Below the pieces are notes generated by a model that saw only the letters and a list, made by a program, of their open reading frames with translations, made no database searches and had not been told where the DNA came from. 64,000 bases of DNA, taken from NCBI GenBank assembly GCA_933228895.1, contig OW121855.1:31510698-31574697 (forward strand). Reading direction: 5' to 3'. Shown in pieces: positions 48,966 through 59,775 of this stretch. The position numbers were made by a program, and so were the translations under genes. Numbering within the stretch: position 1 is the stretch's first letter; each line of letters begins with the position of its first letter. This stretch comes from Platycnemis pennipes (Eukaryota > Arthropoda > Insecta > Odonata > Platycnemididae).

Positions 48966-50880
48966 GTATGATGACTAAAGGAATTACTTTATAAAATTCA
49001 TCAAAGCAGAGGAAAGTTCATTCACACGCAATCACGCAATATGCAGTTTCAATAGGTTAAATTCGATCCAGTTTTAGAGCCAAAATTAGTTTCAAAGAAA
49101 TATCTGTATTAATGCGTCCCTTAAATTGCGCTAGGAAATTTAATCGACGGCACACCGATGAAATATGGGTACTATTTAATTGTTATGTTATAGTTCACAT
49201 GCAGTATCCATATTAGGCGGTATAAAACGCAATGTTTTTTGTTGTATTGCGGGGTTTTGGCTTGATCGTTCCCAAGCTACCCCGTTCTTACTTCACTGTC
49301 ACACGTCATTTATGTCAAAGCCTACTCCAGCACATGCTTAACTCCTTGGGTGACGATGGTACCTCTCGTTCCGTTCCTCCGCCCCAAGGTACAACACAGC
49401 CACACCTTCACTTCATCCCATTCCCCGAATCAATTCCCAAGCCAGTCCCGTCAATTCCGATCCAGGACCGCATAACCGGTAACTTGCTATAAGTGGCATT
49501 AGGGAACCACGGTATGTAATCAAGAAATTGACTTTTCATGACCCTTGTGATTACATCGAAAGAGAAACCTAATTGAGTTATTTTTATGAGCTTGTTTCTC
49601 TTAAGAAAATGAATTAAATATAGAGAAAGAGTAGGAGTCAAAATAAATTACATTCGGTAAGTGGGTATTTTAAGGTCCTAATTATATGATACAAGAAATA
49701 AAATTTTAATTTGCCATTTTTTTTATTAATTACTGCTTCTAAAAGTCGCATAAGGGTCGCGGGTTCGAATCCTCCACAAACTCTAACATAACTTCCAAGA
49801 ACATCCTACTCTACCTAGTGTCAATAGGCAGGAAAATCTATTCAGTTCAGCATGAGGCATACTAAAGTATCTATCAGGAGGGAATTCTGTTTGACAGAAG
49901 TAGGTAAGATTCGGGGGTGAAAAAAATCACCTCGAAAAAGTTGGTCCCCTGGCCAAATTTTTAAAATTAGTGTTCCCGAGAATATAACCAAAGCGCCTAG
50001 CAACCAAAATTGCTGTAAAAGCGACAAGACTGGCATAGGCGTATGAACTCAGAGAATTCATTTATTCCATCGAAGCAAAAAAGTATTGCTAAACTGCGTA
50101 CTCGAGGCAAGCTTTTCACGGAAATAAATTTATACACATTCCAGGAGGTAAAATGTTCACTTATCGGATCAACTTACAGATTTTTGTGCCATAATAAATC
50201 ACAGATTGGCGACAGTTATTAATATAGACTAATATGGTTTCTTTGTATCCTTAAGTTTCTTTTTAAAGAAATTTAGAACAGAAGCAGACGTTAAATTATT
50301 ACGTGGAGTTACATTTCCTTTTTCATCTTACCCTTCTTTGTGAGGATTTAGCTATTTATTAGTTATTTGAGAGAATGCAAAAAATTATATCAAACATAAA
50401 AGTTATCAGTAAATATAAGCAATAATCACTCTCCATATGGAGTCGGTCATGGTATTCAAAGCCTAATCTGTCTTTACAAATACTATGAGTGAAAAAGCAT
50501 GGCAAAATAATAAGCGAAAAGACACCTATATTATACTTTATCATCAACGTAAGAAAAGCTGGCAACATGAAAGAAGTGGACTGTGGGAATTCTACAAAAG
50601 ACCTATTTGAAATTCAAAATTACGTCAACAGAACATATTTTAATTTAAATTATTTCCATGCTACACTGAAATGCAATGAAAAAAATCACATTTCCAAGAA
50701 TATTTGATGACAATTCATCCAGAAAATTGGAGAGTTTAAAACAAATCTTTTCCAGCACCCAGGAATCATTAAGGGGTAGGTAATGCAATTCCACCTCCTT
50801 AAGTCACCACCCTCTCTGAAGCCAACGGATGTGTGGAGGAATAATTTCCAAACTTTGTTAGGCGACGAACTCGGCGTCAG
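48966..50880. other. Non-coding stretch, no gene seen
   Basis: A B-box-like gggttcgaatcc occurs near 49759 but lacks a tRNA context. No supported gene. Confidence 0.4.
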
Positions 50881-51205
50881 CTCTCCACCATCCACCCCCT
50901 CCTTTCATCCTTGACGTGCTTATCCGACCACATACACACACACACACTCCTTTGCCCCCCAGGCATCCCGCGACAAAGCAGTTCCCGGGCGAATCCAGAA
51001 GTGTCACGGCCCAATGATCGCTCACGTAGGGTTCCCTTCCAGCCATGCATTAGCCTGCATCTCCAACCACACACCCCAACTCCGTCTTCTGCACCCAACT
51101 CCGTAAAACAATTCCCAAACTTCCCACGGCTCCGAGAAGCCCTTTTCTTTCGCGTCACCGAGGGTCAAAGATCATCCCCTTTGACGGCTATAGTTCTACT
51201 GGATT
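50881..51205. other. GC-richer patch with CA microsatellite
   Basis: Contains (CA)n at about 50932-50947. Overlapping frames on both strands (50911-51207 plus; 50858-51046 and 50877-51158 minus) are not supported. Confidence 0.4.
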
Positions 51206-54200
51206 GAAAACACTAATTCCAGCACAATTTAGGGGGAATGCACAAATTCTGGGTTTATAGCAAAGCAAGAATGCTAATTCTTGAGAATAAACGTCGAGGT
51301 AGAGGTGAATTTAATCGGAGGCATTGTTGTTTCAGGAACAACATTCTTGTAAGCCGCAAGGATCAATGGAGCTCATCGAAGGATCTCAATTTCTTATTAT
51401 TTCTTTAGAATTATCTTTTCTATCATCTGTAGCCAATAATATCCATAGATATGAAATAGTGAGTGCTATTTCATGCACCCAAGTAAACGTATAATGGTAT
51501 ACGTATTGTAAACGTATAATACCCTACCAACAGGGTGCTTGTAGCATTGATCTTACGAATGTTCGTCTTTAATCAACGTTATAGGATTCACTAAATGAGC
51601 TAAAAGTACGAATATTACATTCTGTATTTAGGTTTATAATATACAAGTTATTGTGACTAATTAGTGGTATTATTAACCAGTGCATTAAAAATACATGATA
51701 GTGCATTTAAGGTACACTTTCTTTATGCATCGATATTTTTAATAGAGAGCAGCTGAAGTTTTGTTCAACATTTTTCTGCAAGGTGCAATAATTAGAAACT
51801 GAAATAGAGTTTCTTAAATATTTAATACTTCCTCAGTCACAATAGAAACGCCGAATTAATGTGTAATGACTTGCGTTGCTCAGGTTCTAGCAACTAGCCA
51901 TTCAGCCATTTCCGTTGATCTGTAAATTTTCGGAAGATGGAACAATGATGGTCATGGTTTCGTCGCTTTTAAATGTCTTACCGTGACTTAAGTTTAATTT
52001 GAGTTTAAGTTGAATTTGAAACTTGAGTAAAAGCCGTTATACGAAGACGTTGGGGCGTATTTAACCATTAACAATCATTCTGCAGAATTATTAGAACATT
52101 ATTACTAAAGTTTACCATATTCAAGGAGTGGAGGTTGCTACTTGTTTTTTAGACTTGTCGGACTTTTAGACTTATATAGAAGTTACAATAATGATCATGG
52201 ACACCAACACCGATCACAACTTTTGCAAAGTGGCGATTGGTGCAGGCTGCTCACTTGGTCGTCAAAACTTTTCCTGACTTAAAGGAAAACTTGAAGAATT
52301 TCATAAATTTTCTTCTTCAACACTTTTAAATGTGCACATGAGTACTTGATAATTTGGAGCCTTATCAAGTGCGCTAATACATACTCAATATTTTAAAAAG
52401 AAAATACAATTAGATAACAAACTAATGAAGGGAAGTTTATCCTGATTCTTTTCTCCTCCATGAATATCTTAACAATAAGATTTCATTTTTGGGGCTTATT
52501 CTGTTCTGATATAAGAGACAATTGGTCTACGAATGCAGTTCTCCTATTGTCTTTTATTTTTTGATAAACTCCAACCCAATTCCGATTTGTATTTATATTC
52601 ACTGGCTATGTCCACGGATTTATTATGAACACACTTATATCTTCCATGTGACGAGAATTCGAATACAAAGTCGTACGACAATTCAACGTTTAATGATTAA
52701 AAATAAAATACTTTTAGAAATTTTCATATTATTTTAAGCATCTTTTCCTACGGTGAAATAAGCTCTCACTGGCATGGGTCTCGGATCACTGGTGAGTAGA
52801 TGAATTTTAAAAAAGGGAAAAATCATATCAACACCAAATATAGATAAAGAGATCATGTATCTTGAATGACTTTTGATAATGCTGGCAGCAGTCATTAATC
52901 TATTTTTTATATTTTACGTCGCAGTTAAAACGTATTAAGAATAAAATCTTAGAGAAAAACTAGCATTTTACTACTGATGATCGTTATTATTTAAATATTA
53001 GTCTAAATATTTTTTTCACAAGTGAAGACTTCTAAGTACCGGCATCAAAATATATCAAAGCAAAGAAGGTAATAATTTCATCATCTAGATACTTGATTTA
53101 CAGGTTTTTCAGTATTAATACGATGAAGCGCAAATATAACTGCGAAAAATCCATTTAAAATGTTGAGAAATGAATATAGTAATGATCTATTTTGCAGCTA
53201 ACCTTTCTCCGTGAGAGTTCCAAAACCCCGAAAAGAAACGTAGAGGAATATTTCGAAAGTCATTTTCTTGACAGGAGTTTGTGTGTTGGGGAGAAATGTC
53301 TGAGTAGGAAAAAAAACTATAAATTCTGCTTATCAAAGTTAAAAAACCGGTGGCGCAAGGAGTTATTTCGCTGTGTCTCATGTCTTAAAACTATTAAATC
53401 GTTTGTAGACATTAATATTCCTCGCAAGGGAGATGCTTGAGGGAATCATCAATTAGCATTATCACTTCGGACTCCCAAGTGTTCAGAAAACCTCGTAAAA
53501 TTTCGGGGCGCCTGGTACAGCTTCCGCAGGAATCGCCCATTCTAAAGGCCGTCAGCTGGTCCGTTTGGAACCCTCTCCATTGGGACGACGTTACCTCGAT
53601 AAATTTGTTCTCTTCTTAAGATGAATTTCTAAAAGTGGCAGTAGACGGCACCATCTAAAGGGTCGTGTCCACATCACAATAATTCCGAAAAGCACTAAAC
53701 CTTGTGTGTGGTCTCTAATTACCCAAAGTTATGTGGTAATAAGGAATTCGATTTTTTTTGCCAAATTCCGATCAGTTCACATAGTTCTACTTCAGGGAAA
53801 TATCTTTTCAAAAGCAATAAAATTTACTATGAGTGCTGTTTTAAGGTCTTAGAAACAAGACCTAACAAAGTAGGACTAGGAAAACTTACTGATATAGGTG
53901 AAGACATTACAATTTTTACACAGTTCTTGTCATAACTGAGAGAGATTTATTCACCAGGTGATCTTTTTAATACAAATGTTTCGGTAACTTTGTACTTAGA
54001 GCCTTATTTCTGGCAATATGATTGTTGAAGAACACATTAAATCTATGATGCTCTTAATGTCTACCTTGCAACTCTTAGTCAGAGTAACACAACAATAAGT
54101 ACGTATTATACTTACTCTATGGTAAAACTCACATTCAGAAAAGATAATCGTCTCTAAATGCATTTGGCTCCTAAAATTGTACCAGATTTTAACACAACTA

Positions 54201-54900
54201 TCATCAAGCAATAAAAACATATTCCGATTTTAAGTTTTCTTACTGTATCCTGTAGGTGAATTACCAGTATCTTTCAGGAGTTTGCAGTGAATTTCATTCC
54301 TTTGTTGCCCTACCTACCTATAATTTCAGTTGGAAACTTTTTATGAGTACGGAATTCGTTGTTGCCAATTCCACATTTTGTAAGTTCACGGGAGCATTTT
54401 TTTATTACATTTGGTTTAGACTGCACCAGTGCACATTTCTGCTGCACTGTGTGCAATAATAAAATGCTCCATCACGATATAATGTGGTATTGGTTTTTAT
54501 GTCAAAACTTTCCCAAATACATCAATTAAACTGCATTAAAGCAACTTAAGTTTCCATCCCCTATCTATGTGATGACTAATGGCGATCTTACTGAAGTAAG
54601 TTAAAAGTGGAAATGCAATTGTCTTCGGAAACATTTTTAACTCACTACGAAACAAAGTTTTCATCGTTCACGTATCTAAGGGAAACGAAGAAAGAGTGAT
54701 AAAGTTCTATGCACAAACATAATAAAACATTAAAATATAGTAACAAAACCAAGTAAGGTTTTCTACGAAAACATTAGTTTTCACGGTGCCAATTGCACAC
54801 TAGAAAATTGACATTTAATACAAAAAGGTGTACTGAATGTAAATATTTTCCAATGCACAACTCATTTTGAACGTAATTACTTTAAAGTATTTATAAAGTA
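51206..54900. other. Long AT-rich stretch, no gene called
   Basis: The best coding-like piece is 53192-53440 (plus, 82 codons), preceded by an acceptor-like ttttgcag; its codons are mixed but no family is recognised and no partner exon was found. Other frames (53437-53619, 53702-53935) are equally unassigned. Confidence 0.35.
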
Positions 54901-54952
54901 ACTTCTTTTTTCTTCCAGTTTCTTATTTAAGAAATTGGAAGAAAAAAGAAGT
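54901..54952. repeat. Near-perfect 52-bp palindrome
   Basis: Arms 54901-54925 and 54928-54952 are 25 bp each with one mismatch and a 2-bp centre (starts acttcttttttcttcc). It directly abuts a LINE scrap. As RNA it would form a long pyrimidine-purine hairpin. Confidence 0.9.
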
Positions 54953-54967
54953 ATGAGGAATAATAGG

Positions 54968-55008
54968 CGAGCTGAATAGAAGAATCGAGTAGAGAGCTGC
55001 TTCATACA
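54968..55008 (+). pseudogene. LINE 3' scrap (RTE-like)
   Basis: gaatagaagaatcgagtaga and the following gagctgcttca match the RRIEWRA-coding end of the LINE at 26.3 kb at about 80 percent over 39 bp by eye. The stop-tga equivalents and the rest of the element are missing. Confidence 0.5.
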
Positions 55009-55401
55009 AGTATTATTTTAGGTGCCGTTTAATATAATGCTAAATTCCAAACGCTAGATGGCAATATGCCGAGGCTATTTTTAATTTAGGGCAGTAAGTT
55101 TCCCCTTATATGTTGATAATACACCAACGGTATGCCATTTTACTACGACAGAGCTAGAGGACTCAGTATTAGTATAATGAGCAAGATCTATTACGGAGCC
55201 ATCCTTCATAAACATTTTGAAAATTATTCCGACACGCCTTAAAAACGGTCGAAAGTGATGCTATTTGTTTGATTCGATACCAACCGACATGGCAGCCGAG
55301 TGATTCCTGTATACACACATGGTCCTTCGACTTCAAAAGAAGTGAGATTGCAATCGACCATTAGAAACCACCTCTAGGTACTTACGTCAATGAATTGGTA
55401 A

Positions 55402-55413
55402 GGAAAAAAATAG
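55402..55413. repeat. Target-site duplication of SINE, left
   Basis: ggaaaaaaatag, repeated with one extra A at 55750-55762. Confidence 0.7.
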
Positions 55414-55749
55414 TTAGTTAGTTATATTAGGGGAGGCGACCGACAGCTGAGGTCATTTGCGCCATATAGGATAGGTGGGTAATTGGGTAACGGTAGGAGT
55501 TTTTAGGGAACGGAGGAAGGGTGGAGAGAAACCCGGCGTCGGCATTATCCTACTCTTAACGAAAGGCGCCAAGGGGACCATGGCTTAACGTCCCATCCGA
55601 CGGACGGAGTACTGTACTTGAAATGCCCTCCACTAGGCATTCAAGTGGGGACCGGTTTTCCACTGAAAAATCCGCCACTGCCGGGAATCAAACCCGGGCC
55701 CTCGGGATGGGAGGCCAGTACTCTAGCCACCACACCAACCCGATCCCCC
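55414..55749 (-). mobile_element. Full-length tRNA-derived SINE
   Basis: Read on the minus strand: a tRNA-like head starting gggggatcgggttggtg with A box TGGCTAGAGTACTGG (55715-55729) and B box GGTTTGATTCC (55684-55694), a body containing gatgggacgttaagcc, and a tail of CTAA units (plus-strand ttagttagtta at 55414). It is about 335 bp and is flanked by a 12-13 bp target duplication. The A and B boxes are RNA polymerase III promoter elements, so it could once be transcribed. Three further partial copies lie in this window, all in the same orientation. Confidence 0.9.
55684..55729 (-). promoter_or_regulatory. Pol III A and B boxes of the SINE
   Basis: A box TGGCTAGAGTACTGG and B box GGTTTGATTCC stand about 20 bp apart, a shorter gap than in many tRNA genes but the same as in other tRNA-derived heads. 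The consensus C in GGTTC is replaced by T in the B box. Confidence 0.65.
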
Positions 55750-55762
55750 GGAAAAAAAATAG

Positions 55763-57015
55763 AAAGCAGTTGCTTCAGAAATATGTCTTACGGCAATTTA
55801 ACGGCATACTATTTATCCAAGAGCTAACCGAGCGTAATCCGAGTCACGATCCTAGGATGAATACATCTTTGCTACAGACGAAATGCAAAACCGTGACCAT
55901 GGGGTTGACTATGAGTTCGCTTTACCGACTAGACTACTACGACCACATCAGGAAAACATACGACATCCATGGAGCGGTTAAGATTTATTTTTTCATTGTG
56001 ACATCTTAATAATACTACCGTATTTTTCATTAAACGATTACAGCTTCAGAAACAAATGAAATCGAATTTAACACATGCACAACAGAAGGATAATATTAAA
56101 TTAGTTTATGAGAAACTTTTAATCGTTTTTCCCAATAAAAAAATGTTTTTTCTTCTTTTGAAATACCATCAAACCACGCAAATGCATTATTCAGAGATTT
56201 ATTTTCTGGTTTCGTATCATGCCACAGAAAACCGCCCAGTTAGACTGTTCGCTAGGAGTAGTCATGACAACACCCAGAAACTAAACTTTGTTTCTACACT
56301 GCTAAAACTACCACCACGGCTCCGGTAATTAGTTCCACGATTCTAAATACTCGGACCTTAACGGTATAATCCTTTGTACACCATTACCTAGAAATCTCTC
56401 TGCGTCGCTTGATTATAACTGTATCTAGAGCAGTAAAACCAGGGAAGGGAGAGGATTTCGCTGCTTCCTCATTATGATGTTTCTATCTTATCTCATCTTG
56501 AGGAAGTGGACATGAATGATATTACAAAAACTTTTTCAGTCAATGTCGTAAATTTTGACAATCAGGAGAACTATTAATTCATGATCTTGCTATCAGTGAG
56601 GGCAATTCCATTAAAAATTTCATTCAAAAATAATTTTCTTTCCTCTTCCTAAAAGAGCTCATGCTTTCCACCAATTCAATAGGTACACTAAATTACACGA
56701 GTTTAGGAATGTGGTATAAAAGGAAATGGCCTAATTATCACCAAAACGTATTCACTAAAGTAATGGAGTTTACGACGATGGCATTTCTCCCACAAAGCTG
56801 AATTTCTTGTAACTCGAGGATCTAAAGGATTCGAAAAACGACTCGAAGGAAAAATAAGGGTAATTTTATTCTACAAACCCTACCAGATTCTACAGTAAAA
56901 CATACGGTAAATGGCCCCATTCCAACTGTAGAATACATACTTTCAATGGTAACCAGATCGAATTTAAGAAATCGTTTTAGGCGTGACTTTGTGGAAGTTT
57001 GTAATATTCATAATT
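55763..57015. other. AT-rich stretch, no gene seen
   Basis: The frame at 56056-56328 (plus, 90 codons) is AT-driven and unassigned. Confidence 0.4.
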
Positions 57016-57209
57016 AAACACAATGGTAATACTCCAAACTTAATTTTAATAACCAACCCGGGTTTTGGCAACTCAGTGTGTTTCATTATGAATTTCTTTA
57101 ATAATATTTATATGAACTTATTGGAATTGAATACCTAGAAAATGGCACTGAGTTGCCGAAACCCGGGTTGGCTATTAAAATTCAGTGTGGAGTACTACCA
57201 TTTGTGTTT
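57016..57209. repeat. Inverted repeat with 63-bp arms
   Basis: Arms 57016-57078 and 57146-57209 pair with about five mismatches and one indel around a 67-nt loop. Each arm contains gagttgcc(g/a)aaacccgggttgg. The plus-strand right arm has CTGA (57148-57151) and GAAACCCGGGT (57158-57168) followed by ATTAAAA, an 11-bp match to the 3' half of the hammerhead-like motif at 62.97 kb. Confidence 0.8.
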
Positions 57210-58107
57210 CATTGTGTGTAACCAGATCATCAAAAGTTTAAACATAAAATTTAATTCAACAAGATAGTGGACAGTTGAATTTATCAAGATAAGGTTCACT
57301 TAAAAACTGAAAGGAATCGTCCATATTGATTAAATTTAATTTTCAAATTTAATAGCGGATGAAGATTTCTCCATGCTCACACAATTTTCCGTGGATTGTC
57401 TTATAGTATTAAAAGGACTCTACTAATTGCGTGTGGTAGTAAAAGCTTTTATCATTAGGTTGTTTGATGGCAAAATTGTCTTACGCAGGAACTAGGTACT
57501 TCTCCTGTCTCCTCATCACTTCCCGCATAAAATAAGAATGAGACCGCTTCCCTCGCAGACTGAAGAGGCACGATCGTACCGCGACAGCTGAGAGCATACC
57601 AACACATTTGCTGCTATCAATTCCTATCCAATCACTCACCCAGAATGCTTTCCTCCATTAACCTTTTCAACTTAATTGACGTTACCTAGTTCCTTACTTA
57701 GAAATTTTCTTATATTATAGGATTTCACGATTAATTCAAAATTAAATCACTTTGCGGCCTCAACGAAGTGTGGACATAGAGATATTTATGTTTACTAGTA
57801 GTTATAAAAATTCATAGCAGTATTCCCAACAAACATTTCTTGTTGAAGTAGGAAATGGAAATTAACATCCCTTTGCAATACCCTGTAAACATCGTCTTCC
57901 AGCTCATGTTTTGCTTTCTGACTGCCTGATGTAAATGAGAGACTGTGTCTTTACAGAAGGATGTGTATATAGAATTTTTGCATCACTTTGAATAATATTA
58001 TTACTTTGAGTTTACCCTAACGAAGTTGGAAACGCTAATTCCCTTTATGAAGGCCACTGGTTAATATATACCATGAAGGTGATTACTCTCTCAAACAAAG
58101 TACCCAA
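57210..58107. other. Non-coding stretch, no gene seen
   Basis: Nothing recognisable. Confidence 0.4.
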
Positions 58108-58605
58108 TTAGTTATCCCTTAATTCTTGCACAAACTCTCGCACTGCTTTCATTATACTCCTCTCAAGTAACATCTTGATTAGTTATATGTTCCTTTTTCC
58201 ATTCCTATAACTTTTTCAAGGATCATTTTACTCTTATGAAAGGTGTGCGGGCACTTCTCGAGTAGGATGTGTGTTGGTTGTGCAATCCAATGTTCAATCT
58301 TTAGTTCGTGTAGCTTCATGTCGATCACTAAGGACTTATACCAATAAGAAGAACCCATGGCGAACTCTCTAATCTTGACACTATCTTGGAATGTGATCCA
58401 CTCTGCGTGGTGTGGGGAGGCTACTAGTGATGTGTGGAGCAGGGAAATGTAGTGGGAGATGGTGTCCATCATGTTGTACCATTCTTTAGGTTCCTTTCGG
58501 ACCCAGATCTTCTTGGCTCTCTCCAATGCTCAGCTCGTGGAACGAAATTTCAAATTCATTTCTAATTTCTTCAGATGCCAATTCCCATACACATAAGTAG
58601 CCTAA
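58108..58605 (-). pseudogene. Frameshifted coding-like relic, protein unidentified
   Basis: The minus strand holds a 115-codon frame (58179-58526) with unusually coding-like codon use for this window: third positions are often C or G (ATC, TAC, CTC, CAC, AAG), and the product has five Trp and many charged residues (KEPKEWYNMMDTISHYISLL, HAEWITFQD). The reading continues in other frames on both sides: upstream WELASEEIRNEFEISFHELS (one extra T near 58529), downstream LLERSIMKAVREFVQELRDN to a TAA at 58108-58110 (frame change near 58180). Two frameshifts in one line of good codons indicate a dead gene or retrocopy, or an exon end I misread. An acceptor-like attttag precedes the upstream part. 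I cannot name the family. Confidence 0.5.
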
Positions 58606-58802
58606 AATTATCATCCAGAAAATATACACGTTGCAATAACTATAAATAATGTTCTGTGATTAAAATCAGTCCATTGTTGTTCATTTATCACAACTGTATT
58701 AAGAATGCGTAAAATAAACAATATTACAGCCTCTCTGAAATTTACCCACTTTTAATCTATAAATTTCTTTTGCTCAACCACTTGTTTTCCAGTTTTTTTT
58801 CT

Positions 58803-58950
58803 TGCGTGGAAATACAAGCGTAGAAGTAAGGAAACAATTTATTAGGACGTACATCTGTAGCACGTTTCTTTACAGCAGTGAGGCATGGACGATGACAGCA
58901 GCGGAGAAGATAAGGGTGGAAGCATCCGAAATGTCGTGCTACAGAAGAGT
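58803..58950 (+). mobile_element. LINE copy (RTE-like), part upstream of nested insertion
   Basis: Encodes VEVRKQFIRTYICSTFLYSS and EAWTMTAAEKIRVEASEM, matching and extending upstream the copy at 26.24 kb. It breaks off after tgctacagaagagt, exactly where the other copy reads on with aatgatgaag, and resumes at 59438. A G in YGSEAW is replaced (YSSEAW). Confidence 0.8.
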
Positions 58951-59437
58951 CTTCTTCTTCTTTGCGTGTTGTGTCAGGTCCCCAACGTTGGCGATCACTG
59001 TTGTGAATGCTTCCCTGTCCTGCGCCGTCCGGAATAGCTCCTCCACACCTTTAATATCGGTCCATTCTTTTACATTTTCCAGCCAGGATATTTGCCTCCA
59101 GCCAGGCCCTCGGCAGTCTTCTATCTTACCCATCAGTACCAACTGAAACACATGGTATTTACTTCCACGCAGAACACGACCCAAGTATGATAATTTACGG
59201 ACCTTTACAAATGCCAAAAGTTCACGGTCTGCTCTTGCGCGATTCAGGACTCCGGTGTCGGACACCATGAAATTTTGAGCATTTTTCGGCGAAGCCACAT
59301 TTCAAATGCTTCTAACCTATTCATGATATTCACCTTTAAGTCCACATCTCGCATCCGTACAATGGAACAGACCACACGTAGCATTTTATCATCCTTTGTC
59401 TCAGTTTAAGGTTAAGGTCCTGGTAAGGTTTAGGTAA
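58951..59437 (-). mobile_element. Second LINE family inserted antisense into the first
   Basis: The minus strand encodes LRQRMIKCYVWSVPLYGCEM, then RLEAFEMWLRRKMLKISW, then LSYLGRVLRGSKYHVFQLVL and GPGWRQISWLENVKEW, in three frames broken by frameshifts. This is the same C-terminal LINE region as the host element but a different family. The 3' end on the minus strand is an AAG-rich tail (plus cttcttcttcttt, 58951-58963). The 5' end is truncated at about 59437. Host sequence agaagag/aggagaa on the two sides is consistent with a short target duplication. Confidence 0.8.
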
Positions 59438-59775
59438 CAGGAGAATGATCAAGATGAAATGGATCGACCGAGGGACAAATGAAGAAGTCTTAAGAAGAGT
59501 GGGAAAAAAGAGGTCTGCTGAAAACTCTAAGAAGAAGACGGGATTACCTAATCGGCCATATCTTAAGACATGATTGCCTGATGAAGACAATCATTGAGGG
59601 AAAACTGAACGGGAAGATTGGAAAAGACAGGTAATGGATGAGATATATGGTACAAGTTGTGAAGGATGTAAAATAGAAAAATAAGGTCAATATGATGAGG
59701 TTGGCCGATAAAAGAATCAAGTGGAGGATTGCGTCAAACCAATCCTAGGATTGTTGACCGATGATGATGATCACT
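59438..59775 (+). mobile_element. LINE copy (RTE-like), part downstream of nested insertion
   Basis: Resumes with the codons for RMIKMKWIDRGTNEEVLRRV and continues to the 3' end ...gaatcaagtggagg, tcaaaccaatcctaggattg, then a GATGATGATGA tail, a microsatellite-type end common in RTE elements. Several stops and frameshifts make it a pseudogene. Confidence 0.8.

Noticed and set aside
49745..49775. B-box-like gggttcgaatcc suggesting a tRNA
   Set aside because: The 60 bp upstream are T-rich with no A box, D arm or acceptor complement.
51810..51850. CTGAGGA...GAAAC on the minus strand
   Set aside because: The intervening AT-rich sequence forms no convincing stem II, and stem III has no palindrome.
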